Positions 47,471 to 56,390 are shown, numbered from the stretch's first letter. The stretch: DNA of 64,000 nt from Deltaproteobacteria bacterium (GCA_024636215.1 JAGXHL010000081.1:35469-99468); one strand, 5' to 3'. Notes: generated by a model not told the origin, from the sequence alone. Numbers and translations are program-made.

Positions 47471-48481
47471 TTAGAAATAAGCTTTTAGCGTCAAGCCACC
47501 GAACAGAACAGGCCAGGAAGTCAGTAAGACAAAGAATGTCAGCAGAAGGACGGCCATGATCAACCAGTGCCTCTGCGCCCGGGAAACAACCGGTTGCAGA
47601 CTGGTAACCCGTTGCATCCTCTCAAGCATGGCCGGCACAATCCCGCAAAAGCACGCGGCAAACAGCGAGAAATAAATCGGATAGCCGATAAAATTTGATG
47701 ATTTCTGCAGCATGTCAAAGGGACAGTGGTGGGTCGGTAGCTCGTAGATATAAAGGGAAATAAACGAGACAATGGCTGCCAGGCTCAGGAACAGGAACAG
47801 GACAGCAAACAAGCCGAGCAAATATCTCATGAACGACAATCGACTAGACAGGTTGGCCACCAGCAAACCGAGGTAACCAGCCACTGCCGAGTAAAAGAGT
47901 ACCATCATCGTTCCGGGAGGCCAGCCGGAGACCTCCCCGGCCACACCACCCGCCCCCAGACTGAACAGCGAACCACAACACGAGGTAATGATTTCGGGTT
48001 CCAGACCCAGGAAATAGCTGGCCTGCAGGTAAAGGTCGGCGCCAACCAGAGGCAGCAGAAAGAGCAAGAGCAGATATTTCAGCCTGACCAGCGGGTAATC
48101 TTCTGCCTGGAGATCGTAGTGATTAAGAACAATCCAGAACCCGGCCAAAAAAGCGAGCAGCAGCTTGCAGAGCAAAGCCAGCCAGCCGATCGGGTTGGCG
48201 TTCAGAGAACCTGTCGCACACATCGCACCGGTAAACAGCGGGTGTAAATCATCAAGGGTATAGAGGAAGAGGGGCAGAGATAAAACGGTGAAGGCCAGCG
48301 CATAATTGACCAGAGTGGAGATCAGGTAAGTGCTCCGCTCAAGGTTCAACTGTCCTTCGTCGGCGACGAGCGGATTCCAGCGGCAGAGGATCTTCAGAGC
48401 GATCCTGGCGCTCTGCAGCAGCAACACCAGAACCAGTGCGCTGCCGAGCAGCAGGGCCAGAATACCGGGATGCAGGATCAT
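47471..48481 (-). CDS. Polytopic membrane protein of the NosL/ABC cassette
   Basis: 336 aa with about eight predicted membrane helices and short loops. Recognisable blocks are MCATGSLNANPIGW, a paired-Cys loop EIITSCCGSLF and LPTHHCPFDML; these cysteines and histidines near the membrane could bind a metal. I know no named family. The gene overlaps the ABC ATPase by 4 bp and ends the cassette that also contains the permease and NosL. A role in metal (copper) or haem handling is suggested by its neighbours. Confidence 0.7.
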   Translation of the reverse strand: MILHPGILALLLGSALVLVLLLQSARIALKILCRWNPLVADEGQLNLERSTYLISTLVNYALAFTVLSLPLFLYTLDDLHPLFTGAMCATGSLNANPIGWLALLCKLLLAFLAGFWIVLNHYDLQAEDYPLVRLKYLLLLFLLPLVGADLYLQASYFLGLEPEIITSCCGSLFSLGAGGVAGEVSGWPPGTMMVLFYSAVAGYLGLLVANLSSRLSFMRYLLGLFAVLFLFLSLAAIVSFISLYIYELPTHHCPFDMLQKSSNFIGYPIYFSLFAACFCGIVPAMLERMQRVTSLQPVVSRAQRHWLIMAVLLLTFFVLLTSWPVLFGGLTLKAYF

Positions 48482-49182
48482 CTGTCCTCAACTCCGGCAA
48501 TCTGACCATCGTGCATGGTCAGAATCTGCTGCACGAAGGGATGCTCAAACACGTAGGGGTCGTGTGTCGCGATAATAATAGTGCGTCCCTGTTGATTCAA
48601 CTGTGCGAGGTCGGCAAGAAATTCAGCGGCCAGGCGACTGTCCAGATGAGCGGTCGGCTCATCGGCAATCAGCACCTGTGGATCGTTGATCAGAGCCCTT
48701 GCGATGGCGACCCGTTGCTGCTCTCCCCCGGAGAGCTGATCGACCCGGTTAGCCAGCTTGCTTGTCAATCCGTAACGTTCGGCAAGGGCCATGCCTCGAG
48801 AGCGAATCTCACGCATGTCGAGACCGCCGGGATAGCAAGGCAGCAAAATGTTCTCCAACACGGTCAGCTTACGAATCAGCTGAAACTGCTGAAAGATAAA
48901 ACCGAAGCTGTCGCGACGGACCAAGGTCAGAAAGCGTTCCGGCAGGCGGGAGATTTCACGGTCGTCAACATAAACCCGCCCGCTGGTCGGCCGGGCCATG
49001 GCACCAAGCAGACCGAGCAAAGAGGTCTTGCCGGAACCGCTGGGCCCCTTCAGAACCACCACACTGCCCGATGCAATCGTCATGGAAACATCACGTACCG
49101 CGTGAAAAGCATCGGCACGCTGTTGATTGTAGATTTTGTTGGCCCCTTCGGCCCGAATCAGGATTTTCTTATGCATGATCAA
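48478..49182 (-). CDS. ABC transporter ATP-binding protein (LolD/MacB-like)
   Basis: 234 aa. Walker A GPSGSGKTS, signature LSGGEQQR, Walker B VLIADEPTAHLD and the H-loop IIIATHD. The family of type VII/MacB-LolD ATPases drives mechanotransmission or extraction rather than classical import. It overlaps the FtsX-like permease by 4 bp, and the two make one transporter. Together with NosL this resembles the NosF/NosY-type accessory ABC systems, although the permease type differs. Confidence 0.9.
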   Translation of the reverse strand: MIMHKKILIRAEGANKIYNQQRADAFHAVRDVSMTIASGSVVVLKGPSGSGKTSLLGLLGAMARPTSGRVYVDDREISRLPERFLTLVRRDSFGFIFQQFQLIRKLTVLENILLPCYPGGLDMREIRSRGMALAERYGLTSKLANRVDQLSGGEQQRVAIARALINDPQVLIADEPTAHLDSRLAAEFLADLAQLNQQGRTIIIATHDPYVFEHPFVQQILTMHDGQIAGVEDR

Positions 49183-50339
49183 CTCCGCATGACGCTGTCG
49201 GGCTCGGTGACCGCAGCTTTCCAGGAGGGGATCACGGTACTGACCACGTAAGGCGTGACAGTCAAAAACGCAAGGATACAGAGTTGATAGATATCCAGAT
49301 AAGGGACCAGGTCAAAATCCGGAAAGAGCACCGACCAGCCTTTGATGACGTTGGAAAGCAAGGGGGCTCCGAGCAGGAAGACATTGACCAGGGCAACCAG
49401 AAGACCGATTAAAAATGCCGTTATGGCAATCGTCGCACCTTCCCAGAACTTGAGCAGCAAAACATCCGGAGTATCCCAACCGACAGCTTTGAGAATACCT
49501 ATTTCACGTCGTTCTTCAGCACTGAGGCCGGTGGCCTTATCCCACGCCAGGATACAGAAGGCGACCAGGGCTGATGCGAAAACGGTCAGCAGCATACCAG
49601 CCCGCCAGTTGAAAACCGCGTCATAAGTCCTCATAATTTCTTGGCGGGAGATTGGTCGGGTTTCAGGCAAATCCCGCTTGACCTTGACGGCTATGGTGTC
49701 AATCTCCCGGGGGTTATAAATCCGCACGGCCAGATCGGTAGCCCGATTATCGGCAAAACCAAAGAACTCACGCAAACCAGGCGAGGTCATGATTACCAGG
49801 TCGTTTGAGAGCAGGCTTGATTCCGGCTGAAAAATACCGGTGACAGTAAAGATGCGACCAATATTCTGGCTGTCAACCAAAGCCAGACCATCATCCAGCT
49901 CTAGTCCCCGCACGTCAGCGACACCGGCGCCAACCGCACACTCATCATCGGCAGTCGGCATTCGCCCTTTAAGGAGAGGCCAATCGTCACCAACCGCTGA
50001 GTCAACGCCCATCAGGGTATAATTAGCCTTGGTCATGCTATCATAATAATATCCCCAAAGACGGGGCTTAACCTCAGCCACCCCGGGCATCTGACGGATG
50101 GTTTCGGCATATTCGGTCGGAATCAGATCGTGGCGACCGGCAATCTGCCGCTGCACAACCAGATCAGGTGCCTTGGTTAGCAGCAGGTTGGCCTCGGTGC
50201 GTAAGGATTGAGTCAGAAACAGGACTGAAGCCAGGACACTGACTGTAAAGGCATAAACCAGAACAATGGCAAGGCTCTTACCCTTACGCCGCCAGAGAGA
50301 GGAGAGCGCATACTCGAGGATTTTCAAGTGTCGATTCAT
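49179..50339 (-). CDS. FtsX/MacB-like ABC permease
   Basis: 386 aa with four membrane helices: one at about 20-40, then three in the last 130 residues (LLTVFASALVAFCILAW, FWEGATIAITAFLIGLLVAL, LCILAFLTVTPYVVSTV). A periplasmic domain of about 200 residues lies between the first and second. The cytoplasmic coupling block RREIGILKAVGW is diagnostic for FtsX/MacB-like permeases. It overlaps both neighbours by 4 bp. Confidence 0.9.
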   Translation of the reverse strand: MNRHLKILEYALSSLWRRKGKSLAIVLVYAFTVSVLASVLFLTQSLRTEANLLLTKAPDLVVQRQIAGRHDLIPTEYAETIRQMPGVAEVKPRLWGYYYDSMTKANYTLMGVDSAVGDDWPLLKGRMPTADDECAVGAGVADVRGLELDDGLALVDSQNIGRIFTVTGIFQPESSLLSNDLVIMTSPGLREFFGFADNRATDLAVRIYNPREIDTIAVKVKRDLPETRPISRQEIMRTYDAVFNWRAGMLLTVFASALVAFCILAWDKATGLSAEERREIGILKAVGWDTPDVLLLKFWEGATIAITAFLIGLLVALVNVFLLGAPLLSNVIKGWSVLFPDFDLVPYLDIYQLCILAFLTVTPYVVSTVIPSWKAAVTEPDSVMRS

Positions 50340-50668
50340 GGTCGCCTGGCAGAGCTTGAGATAACGTCAAAGGTTGTCGTCAGATTGAAGCGGGGTGGTG
50401 CCAGCAGAGCACCGGAAGGAAAGTGTTCCAGGGAGCCAGGGAAATCTTGAAAAGGGGTGAAAATGTCACTCTGGGAGGGGTGGCGACTGTAACGTGCCTC
50501 CGTCCAGATAGACAGATCGGTTAACTGCAAGCGGCCGACCAGTTCGCGCTGGGCAACAGCAAGGGTACGCTCATAGTCGTCGGCTTTCACCCGGCCCCAA
50601 ACCAACAACCCGGTCACGGCAAACATCAGACATAAAATCAGGCAGAAGAAGAAGCGGTAACGCATCAT
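50336..50668 (-). CDS. Small membrane-anchored protein of the NosL/ABC cassette
   Basis: 110 aa. One N-terminal membrane helix (FFFCLILCLMFAVTGLLVW), then an extracytoplasmic domain without known motif (RYSRHPSQSDIFTPFQDFPG). It overlaps the genes on both sides by 4 bp, so it belongs to the operon. Function unknown; presumably a partner of the permease or NosL. Confidence 0.7.
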   Translation of the reverse strand: MMRYRFFFCLILCLMFAVTGLLVWGRVKADDYERTLAVAQRELVGRLQLTDLSIWTEARYSRHPSQSDIFTPFQDFPGSLEHFPSGALLAPPRFNLTTTFDVISSSARRP

Positions 50669-51156
50669 GGTTGAGGAGCCACCGGAGTTAGTTGTGCGTC
50701 GTCATATTGCAAGATTTTCTTCTGGCCATGGTCCCGCACGAAGGTCTTTAACGCTTGAACTCCTGCTACGGGGACATATTCGTCGCCCATCGGCCCGGTG
50801 ACATTACTGCCTTCAACAAAGAAAACTTCGCGAGCGTCATAACGCTGCAAAGTATAATAATCGGTAACAAAGACGCTCTTGATATCGCCTGTCTTGCTTC
50901 CTGGCTGATATTTTTCAAGCTCAAAGATGAAGGTAAACATATCCCTGGGTCCATCAAAAAAACGGTTGGTGCCATCCTTGAAAACGACTTGCGCAACCCA
51001 GTTCGGATAAGGCAGCACCATCATGCCACAGACAGCACAACGGTCCCCGGCTCCAGGCTTGATTAACTCTTCAGCCATCCCGGCCTTCGCCAGCAAGCTT
51101 GCAGAGAAAAGCATTAACAACAGGAGGCAACAAATGACTGAATTTTTATTCAACAT
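50665..51156 (-). CDS. nosL: NosL-family copper-binding lipoprotein-like protein
   Basis: 163 aa from the ATG at 51156; the frame extends to 51207 but without a good ribosome site. Signal core SVICCLLLLMLFSASLLAKA. The NosL motif DRCAVCGMMVLPYPNWVAQV in pattern carries the Cys and Met copper ligands and is followed by DGTNRFFDGPRDMF, also typical. NosL binds Cu(I) and aids maturation of the copper centres of nitrous oxide reductase. No nosZ lies in the window; copper delivery to the cupredoxin proteins at 33.8-38.3 kb is a plausible alternative. Confidence 0.88.
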   Translation of the reverse strand: MLNKNSVICCLLLLMLFSASLLAKAGMAEELIKPGAGDRCAVCGMMVLPYPNWVAQVVFKDGTNRFFDGPRDMFTFIFELEKYQPGSKTGDIKSVFVTDYYTLQRYDAREVFFVEGSNVTGPMGDEYVPVAGVQALKTFVRDHGQKKILQYDDAQLTPVAPQP

Positions 51157-51502
51157 AATCATTCCACTCTCGAAAGTCAGGGTCATAAAAGTCAAACAGG
51201 ACTGCATAGGTAGCTATTAACAACAGCAAGCAAAGCAAAAAACTCAGCGTAATTATCGGTAAAGATAGCACAAAAATCAACTCGGAGATATTTACCCAAG
51301 AGTTCCATTGGTTTAAAGCATCCGATCCACCCGAGGGAGAGGAGGAATAAGAGGCATGAAAACTTGCTGTGCTGAGGAGAATCTTGCATTATTCCAGCAA
51401 TTTTGCTACACAGAGAGCCAGCAACAGCAGGTTGAAAAAATCTGCAGGGCTCAGATCAGCTGACGACAAGCAACGCACCTTAACTCTCACCAAGGCCGGC
51501 CC
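51157..51502. other. Divergent intergenic stretch
   Basis: Separates the minus-strand nosL cassette from the plus-strand selenocysteine genes. No coding signal is convincing on either strand. Both transcription units should start here, but I see no clear -35/-10 pair; AATTTTGCTACAC near 51400 is a weak possibility for the plus strand. Confidence 0.4.
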
Positions 51503-51775
51503 ATGCTGCCACCCGAACAACACAAAGCCTACTGCAACTTCTACGATACGGTTCGCAACGGCGAGCATCTCGATACCCGCACCACGGCGATGATCGGGCT
51601 CGCGGCCGCCATGGCCCGGGAATGCCAGCCATGAGTCGAATACTACCTTGGCGTGGCCAGGGAACAACAGATTACAGACGAAGAGATCGGCGCCATCCAG
51701 GGCATCGTCATGGCCGTCGCTGCCGGCAAAATCAACGTCATGATGCGCGACCTCCCCTCTCCTCCTCAGGACTGA
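51503..51775 (+). CDS. AhpD-like (carboxymuconolactone decarboxylase family) selenoprotein, CxxU
   Basis: 90 codons, ATG at 51503, stop TGA at 51773-51775, with an in-frame TGA at 51632-51634 (codon 44). Read as Sec, the line MARECQPUVEYYLGVARE in pattern matches the CMD/AhpD active-site helix, where a CxxC is normal: here Cys41-x2-Sec44. TDEEIGAIQGIVMAVAAG follows as in the family. The reading frame goes on through the TGA with family-typical sequence, and a SECIS-like hairpin lies 11 nt behind it. selA starts 45 bp downstream. A thiol/selenol peroxidase or disulfide reductase role is likely. Standard gene callers would miss or cut it. Confidence 0.85.
51632..51661 (+). promoter_or_regulatory. 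SECIS-like hairpin of the AhpD-like selenoprotein
   Basis: UGA (51632-51634), 11 nt, then arms 51646-51652 (CCTTGGC) and 51656-51661 (GCCAGG): six pairs with one bulged U and the loop GUG. A bulged U, a GU in the loop and about 11 nt spacing to the UGA are the features SelB needs in bacterial SECIS elements. Confidence 0.6.
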
Positions 51776-51820
51776 GCCTCAAAACTCCCTATCTCTGTAC
51801 AACCAACCAGGAGGCGAACC

Positions 51821-53224
51821 ATGTCTGATCGCCGCGCACTGCTGCGCACCCTGCCGGCAATTGATCGGCTGTTGGCGTCTTCTCCACTGAAAGAACTTGC
51901 AGAAAGCCAGCCTCACATAATTATGCGTGAAGCCGCTCAGGAGGTTGTTGACGCCCTGCGCCGACAGATCCTTGATGAACGGGCAGCTTTGCCCGAGCTC
52001 GAGATCGAGGCCGTTGCCGAGCAAGTGGCAAGCCGGGTCGCGTCGATGGCCAGGCCCTCGTTACGCAGGGTCATCAATGTCACAGGCACTCTGTTGCACA
52101 CCAACCTCGGTCGGGCGCCACTCTGTCACGAGGCGCTGCAGGCGGTTCAGGAGGTTGCCCGGGGGTATTCCAACCTTGAGTACGACCTGCAGACCGGGCG
52201 GCGCGGCAAACGCTTCAGCCATATTGAAGAATTGATCTGCAAACTGACCGGTGGCGAGGCAGCGACCGTAGTCAACAACAATGCCGGGGCGTTCATGCTC
52301 GCCCTGGCTGCGCTGGCAGGAGGCCATAGTGCCATCGTCTCACGCGGTGAGTTGATCGAAATCGGCGGATCGTTCCGTATCCCTGACATTATGGCCGCCA
52401 GCGGTGTCAAGCTGGTGGAGGTCGGCACCACCAACAAGACCCATCTCAAAGACTACGCCTCTGTTATCAATAAAGAGACCGCCCTGATTCTCAAGGTCCA
52501 CACCAGCAACTACCGAATTCTCGGTTTCACCGAAGCGGTCAGCGGTGAGAAACTGGCCGAACTTGCCCACCAGCAGGACATTCCGGTCCTCGAAGATCTT
52601 GGCAGCGGCCTGTTGATGGACCTGACCCCTTACGGATTGCCGCGTGAACCAACGGTGCGTGACGCTTTGAAAACCGGCATCGACCTGGTCACCTTCAGCG
52701 GCGACAAACTGCTTGGCGGCCCCCAGGCCGGGATCATCGTCGGTAAGCGCACTGTGATTGACAAGCTGCGCCAACACCCGATGGCCCGGGCCCTGCGTAT
52801 CGACAAGCTGACTCTGGCGGCCCTCGAGGCGACCCTCAGACTCTACCTCGACCCGCAAAAAGCTCTTGAGAACATCCCGACCTTGCAGATGCTCTCAATT
52901 TCAGCAGAGGCGCTTAAACAGAGATGTGAGAAATTGCTGCCAAAGCTGCAGGAGCTTCTCGGCGACAGCGTCGACCTCAACCTCTGTGAAGCCAGCGCAA
53001 CTGTCGGTGGCGGAGCGCTGCCCCTTACCGAACTGCCCGGCACAGCCATCGCCCTGGTTCCAAAGCAGATCTCTCTCAATGAGCTGACAACGCGACTGCG
53101 CCATTGTGAACCGGCTGTCGTCGGGCGCATTCAGGACGACCGCTTCCTGATCGACCCACGAACTCTGAATCGTGATGAAGAAGACTTGCTGCTGAATGCC
53201 CTGAAAGAGATTTTTTGCCAGTAA
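51821..53224 (+). CDS. selA: L-seryl-tRNA(Sec) selenium transferase SelA
   Basis: 467 aa, the normal SelA length. AGGAGG precedes the ATG. The start RALLRTLPAIDRLL, the RVINVTGTLLHTNLGRAPL block, EYDLQTGRRGKR, the PLP-lysine region TFSGDKLLGGPQAG and IVGRIQDDRFLIDPRTL are all diagnostic. It converts Ser-tRNA(Sec) to Sec-tRNA(Sec) with selenophosphate. It is followed by selB after 128 bp and preceded by the AhpD-like selenoprotein gene, likely one transcription unit. Confidence 0.97.
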   Translation: MSDRRALLRTLPAIDRLLASSPLKELAESQPHIIMREAAQEVVDALRRQILDERAALPELEIEAVAEQVASRVASMARPSLRRVINVTGTLLHTNLGRAPLCHEALQAVQEVARGYSNLEYDLQTGRRGKRFSHIEELICKLTGGEAATVVNNNAGAFMLALAALAGGHSAIVSRGELIEIGGSFRIPDIMAASGVKLVEVGTTNKTHLKDYASVINKETALILKVHTSNYRILGFTEAVSGEKLAELAHQQDIPVLEDLGSGLLMDLTPYGLPREPTVRDALKTGIDLVTFSGDKLLGGPQAGIIVGKRTVIDKLRQHPMARALRIDKLTLAALEATLRLYLDPQKALENIPTLQMLSISAEALKQRCEKLLPKLQELLGDSVDLNLCEASATVGGGALPLTELPGTAIALVPKQISLNELTTRLRHCEPAVVGRIQDDRFLIDPRTLNRDEEDLLLNALKEIFCQ

Positions 53225-53352
53225 ATTCATTCAAAATGGGGGCGTAGTGGCGCAGAGATGAACGCTCAATGCATAAATTTTTCAGCATCTCCGTTGCTCC
53301 GCGTTGAATGCGTTTTTACGGCCTTTACAACGACTGATACGGATAGATTTTT
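53225..53352. other. selA-selB spacer with repeat-like sequence
   Basis: 128 bp. It contains GGCGCAGAGATGAACGC and, in reverse sense further on, CATCTCCGTTGCTCCGCG, a loose dyad of the widespread intergenic kind built on GCAGAG/GCGGAG. There is no gene. GGATAG near 53343 is a modest Shine-Dalgarno for selB. Confidence 0.35.
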
Positions 53353-55269
53353 ATGAACAATGCAACCCGCTACCACATCATCGGCACAGCCGGCCACGTT
53401 GACCACGGCAAGACGGTGCTGATCAACAAGCTCACCGGCATCAACACCGACCGTCTGAAAGAAGAGCAGGAAAGAGGCATCTCCATCGACCTCGGCTTCG
53501 CGCCCTTCAAGCTTGCCGATGGCAGCATGGCCGGTGTCGTCGACGTGCCCGGTCACGAGAAGTTCATTCACAACATGCTCTCCGGGATCGGCGGCATCGA
53601 CCTGGTCCTGCTGGTTGTTGACGTCAACGAAGGCGTCATGCAGCAGACCCGTGAACATCTGCAGATCCTGCAACTGCTGCAGATCCCCCGCGGCATCCTG
53701 GTGCTGACCAAGTGCGACCTGGCCGAAGCAGACTGGATCGACATCGTCGAAGAAGAAGTTCGCGAGACCCTCGCCGGCAGCTTTCTTGAAAAGGCTCCCT
53801 GCTGTCGGGTTTCGGCGTTACAGGGTGTGGGCCTTGAAGAGCTGCGTCAGACGATCCAGGACATCCTCAAAGAGTTGCCGCCACGTGATGAAGAGGGTCC
53901 GACGCGCCTGCCGATCGACCGGCATTTCACAATCAGCGGCTTTGGTACGGTGGTCACCGGTACCCTCCTCTCAGGCACGATCAAGGTCGGCGACACGGTT
54001 GAAGTCATGCCGCCGGGCGAGACGGTCAGGGTCCGCGAGGTACAGGTTCACGGTGAAAAAGCAGAGATGGCCAGAGCCGGTCAACGCGTCGCACTCAACC
54101 TGGCCGGATTGGAACGCAGCAACCTGACCCGCGGTGCCGTGGTGGCAACGCCCGGTTTCTTTACCATGACCGAGCGTTTCGATGCCCGTCTCAACCTGCT
54201 TGAAGAGGCGCCACGACCGCTCAAATTCCGAGACCCCGTGCATCTGCATCTGGGCACAGCCAAGGTCACTGCCCGCGTGGCGCTGCTTGATCGCGACGAG
54301 ATGCAGCAAGGCGAAAGTGTGCTCGCACAATTCCATCTCGACAGCCCTCTGGTGGCTCATCGCCAGGATCGCTTCATCGTACGCTCCTACTCGCCGATGG
54401 CGACCATCGGCGGCGGCCAGATCATCGATCCGGCGCCGGTGAAACATAAACGTTTCCGTGATGAAGTGATGAAGGCCCTCAAAGAGCTGGAATCGGGGGA
54501 AGGCGCCTTTATCGTCCAGAAACTTGCCGAGCTTGGCTGCGTCAAGCTGAAGGAACTGGAACAGGCTTCCGGATTGGGCAGAGAGACGATTACCGCTCTT
54601 CTTGAAAGCCTTGCAGAAGCGGACCAGGTCTGCAGGATCGGCGATCAATGGGTGACGATCGAAACCGCACGAGCCTGGCAACGCACCCTGCTGGAAGCTG
54701 TTGACAACTACCACCGTGACAACGCCCTGCAACCCGGCATACCTCACGCAACGCTCAAGTCTGCGCTGCCCCCGAAAGTGGCCCCGAAGGCGTTTGAACA
54801 ACTGCTCGGCGCACTGACTGATGAAGCGCAACTGACACAGCGCGGTGAATGGGTGGCAAGAACCGGCTTTAGCGCACAGCCGACCGCAGAGCAGACACGT
54901 CTGTTGCAAAAGCTGGAACAAGTTTATCTTGATGCCGGTGTCGAAGCCAAAGGCCGGGTCGATATGCTGGCACTGGCCGGCGTCCCCGAAGCCCAGGTCG
55001 AATCTTTACTGGCCTATCTGTTTGCCCAAGGGACCCTGGTTAAACTCAACGATGATTCGTTTCTGCACAAGACCGCCTATCAGAAGGCGCTCAGCGCCCT
55101 GGTCAATCATTTCAGCCACCAGGAAACTCTGACCCTCGCTGAATTCCGTGATCTGATCGGCAGCGCCCGCAAACAAACCCAGGCAATTCTGGAACTCTTC
55201 GACAGCCTCAAGTACACTATGCGCAAAGGCGACCAACGCATTGCGTGGCAAATACCTCAAAATCCGTAG
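53353..55269 (+). CDS. selB: Selenocysteine-specific elongation factor SelB
   Basis: 638 aa. G1 GTAGHVDHGKT, G2 GISIDLGF, G3 DVPGHEKF, G4 TKCD. The SelB-typical NTDRLKEEQERGISID differs from EF-Tu. After the translation-factor domains (to about 350) come C-terminal winged-helix domains (KLKELEQASGLGRETI, FSHQETLTLAEFRDLIGSARK). SelB delivers Sec-tRNA to UGA codons followed by a SECIS. The operon partners and two UGA-containing genes around it show the system is in use. Confidence 0.97.
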   Translation: MNNATRYHIIGTAGHVDHGKTVLINKLTGINTDRLKEEQERGISIDLGFAPFKLADGSMAGVVDVPGHEKFIHNMLSGIGGIDLVLLVVDVNEGVMQQTREHLQILQLLQIPRGILVLTKCDLAEADWIDIVEEEVRETLAGSFLEKAPCCRVSALQGVGLEELRQTIQDILKELPPRDEEGPTRLPIDRHFTISGFGTVVTGTLLSGTIKVGDTVEVMPPGETVRVREVQVHGEKAEMARAGQRVALNLAGLERSNLTRGAVVATPGFFTMTERFDARLNLLEEAPRPLKFRDPVHLHLGTAKVTARVALLDRDEMQQGESVLAQFHLDSPLVAHRQDRFIVRSYSPMATIGGGQIIDPAPVKHKRFRDEVMKALKELESGEGAFIVQKLAELGCVKLKELEQASGLGRETITALLESLAEADQVCRIGDQWVTIETARAWQRTLLEAVDNYHRDNALQPGIPHATLKSALPPKVAPKAFEQLLGALTDEAQLTQRGEWVARTGFSAQPTAEQTRLLQKLEQVYLDAGVEAKGRVDMLALAGVPEAQVESLLAYLFAQGTLVKLNDDSFLHKTAYQKALSALVNHFSHQETLTLAEFRDLIGSARKQTQAILELFDSLKYTMRKGDQRIAWQIPQNP

Positions 55270-55271
55270 CG

Positions 55272-55341
55272 CGTGGCGCGTGGCGGGTGGCGGGAAAATC
55301 CAGGAATCAAAGCTTTTTCGCGCCACCCGCCACGCGCCACG
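55272..55341. repeat. 21-bp perfect inverted repeat between selB and selD
   Basis: Arms 55272-55292 (CGTGGCGCGTGGCGGGTGGCG) and 55321-55341 are perfectly complementary, with a 28-base loop. The hairpin starts 3 bp after the selB stop and ends 17 bp before the selD ATG. No T-run follows, so it is more a REP-like stabiliser or an attenuating structure than a terminator. Confidence 0.75.
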
Positions 55342-55358
55342 AAACTGGAGCATCTAAA

Positions 55359-56390
55359 ATGAGCGTTAAACTAACCCACCTCTCCAAAACCAGCGGTTGA
55401 GCCGCCAAGATGGCCCCCGGGCCATTGGCGCAGGTGCTGCGCCAGCTGCCGACCGTTGAAGACAAGAATCTGCTTACCGCATCGATCCCCTTCGCCGATG
55501 CAGGGGTCTATCGCATTGCCGAGGATTGTGCCCTGGTGCAGTCGGTGGACTTTTTCACCCCGATCGTCGATGATCCACGCACTTTCGGCCGTATCGCTGC
55601 GACCAACGCCCTCTCCGACATTTATGCCATGGGTGGCAAACCCCTCACGGTGATGAACCTGGTCGGTTTTCCGGCCTGTCTCGAACAGGAGGTTCTGGTC
55701 GAAATCCTCAAGGGGAGCGCTGAGAAGGTACACGAAGCCGGAGCGATTGTGGTTGGCGGTCATACCGTTGAAGACGACGAGCCAAAATTCGGCCTAGCGG
55801 TCACCGGCCTGGTTGACCCGAAGCATTTGATCACCACGGCCGGGGCAAAACCGGGAGACACTTTGGTGCTGACCAAACCCCTCGGGGTTGGTATTCTGGC
55901 AACGGCATTAAAAGGAGAGGTCATCAAGGAAGAGCAGATGAGGGAAGCGATTCTGGGCATGGAGACACTCAACCGTGCGGCCTCGGAAGTGATGCTCAAG
56001 GTGGGCGTGAACGCCTGCACCGACATCACCGGCTTTGGGCTACTCGGTCATGCCCAGGAGATGGCGGAAGCCAGCCAGGTCGGTCTCGAGATCGAAGCCT
56101 CTGCCCTGCACATTTATCCACAGGTGATGGAACTGGCCGAAATCGGTTTGGTGCCGGTCGGCAGCTACCGCAATCGCGAGCACTACCTGCCCAGCGTCAT
56201 CAATCGTGAGCGGCTCGCTCCCGTGATCGTTGACATCCTCGCGGATCCGCAAACTTCCGGCGGCCTCTTGATGGCTGTGGCGGAAAACAAGTTAGCGCAG
56301 CTCACAGCACAACTCGAAGCAGCCGGTTGTCATGCCTTTCAGATCGGCCGGGTTATCGGGGATCATCCGGGTCAGCTGACCATCAAGTAA
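55359..56390 (+). CDS. selD: Selenide, water dikinase SelD, with Sec at codon 14
   Basis: 343 codons from the ATG at 55359, which has GGAG 8 bases ahead. Codon 14 is TGA (55398-55400), read as Sec in KTSGUAAK, where other SelD proteins have GCxxK or GUxxK. The Sec/Cys and the Lys are catalytic. SelD makes selenophosphate from selenide and ATP. Body motifs: LVQSVDFFTPIVDDP, FGRIAATNALSDIYAMGGKP in pattern, GGHTVEDDEPKFG and DITGFGLLGHAQEM. A caller that takes TGA as stop starts at 55410 or later and loses the active site. It needs its own product for its synthesis. Confidence 0.95.
55398..55444 (+). promoter_or_regulatory. SECIS-like hairpins of selD
   Basis: After the UGA, two adjacent hairpins can form. 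One is ATGGCC/GGCCAT (55410-55425), starting 9 nt behind the UGA. The other is TGGCGCAG-GTG-CTGCGCCA (55426-55444), an 8-bp stem with loop GUG. The second resembles the E. coli fdhF SECIS top (GCAGGUCUGC). Which one SelB binds is not decided here. Confidence 0.5.

Noticed and set aside
55410..56390. selD starting at the ATG at 55410
   Set aside because: This start would remove the catalytic GUxxK; the ATG at 55359 has a ribosome site and reads through a Sec codon.
51208..56390. A tRNA-Sec gene (selC) near selA/selB/selD
   Set aside because: Looked for a long-arm tRNA with a UCA anticodon in the spacers of this block; none was found.
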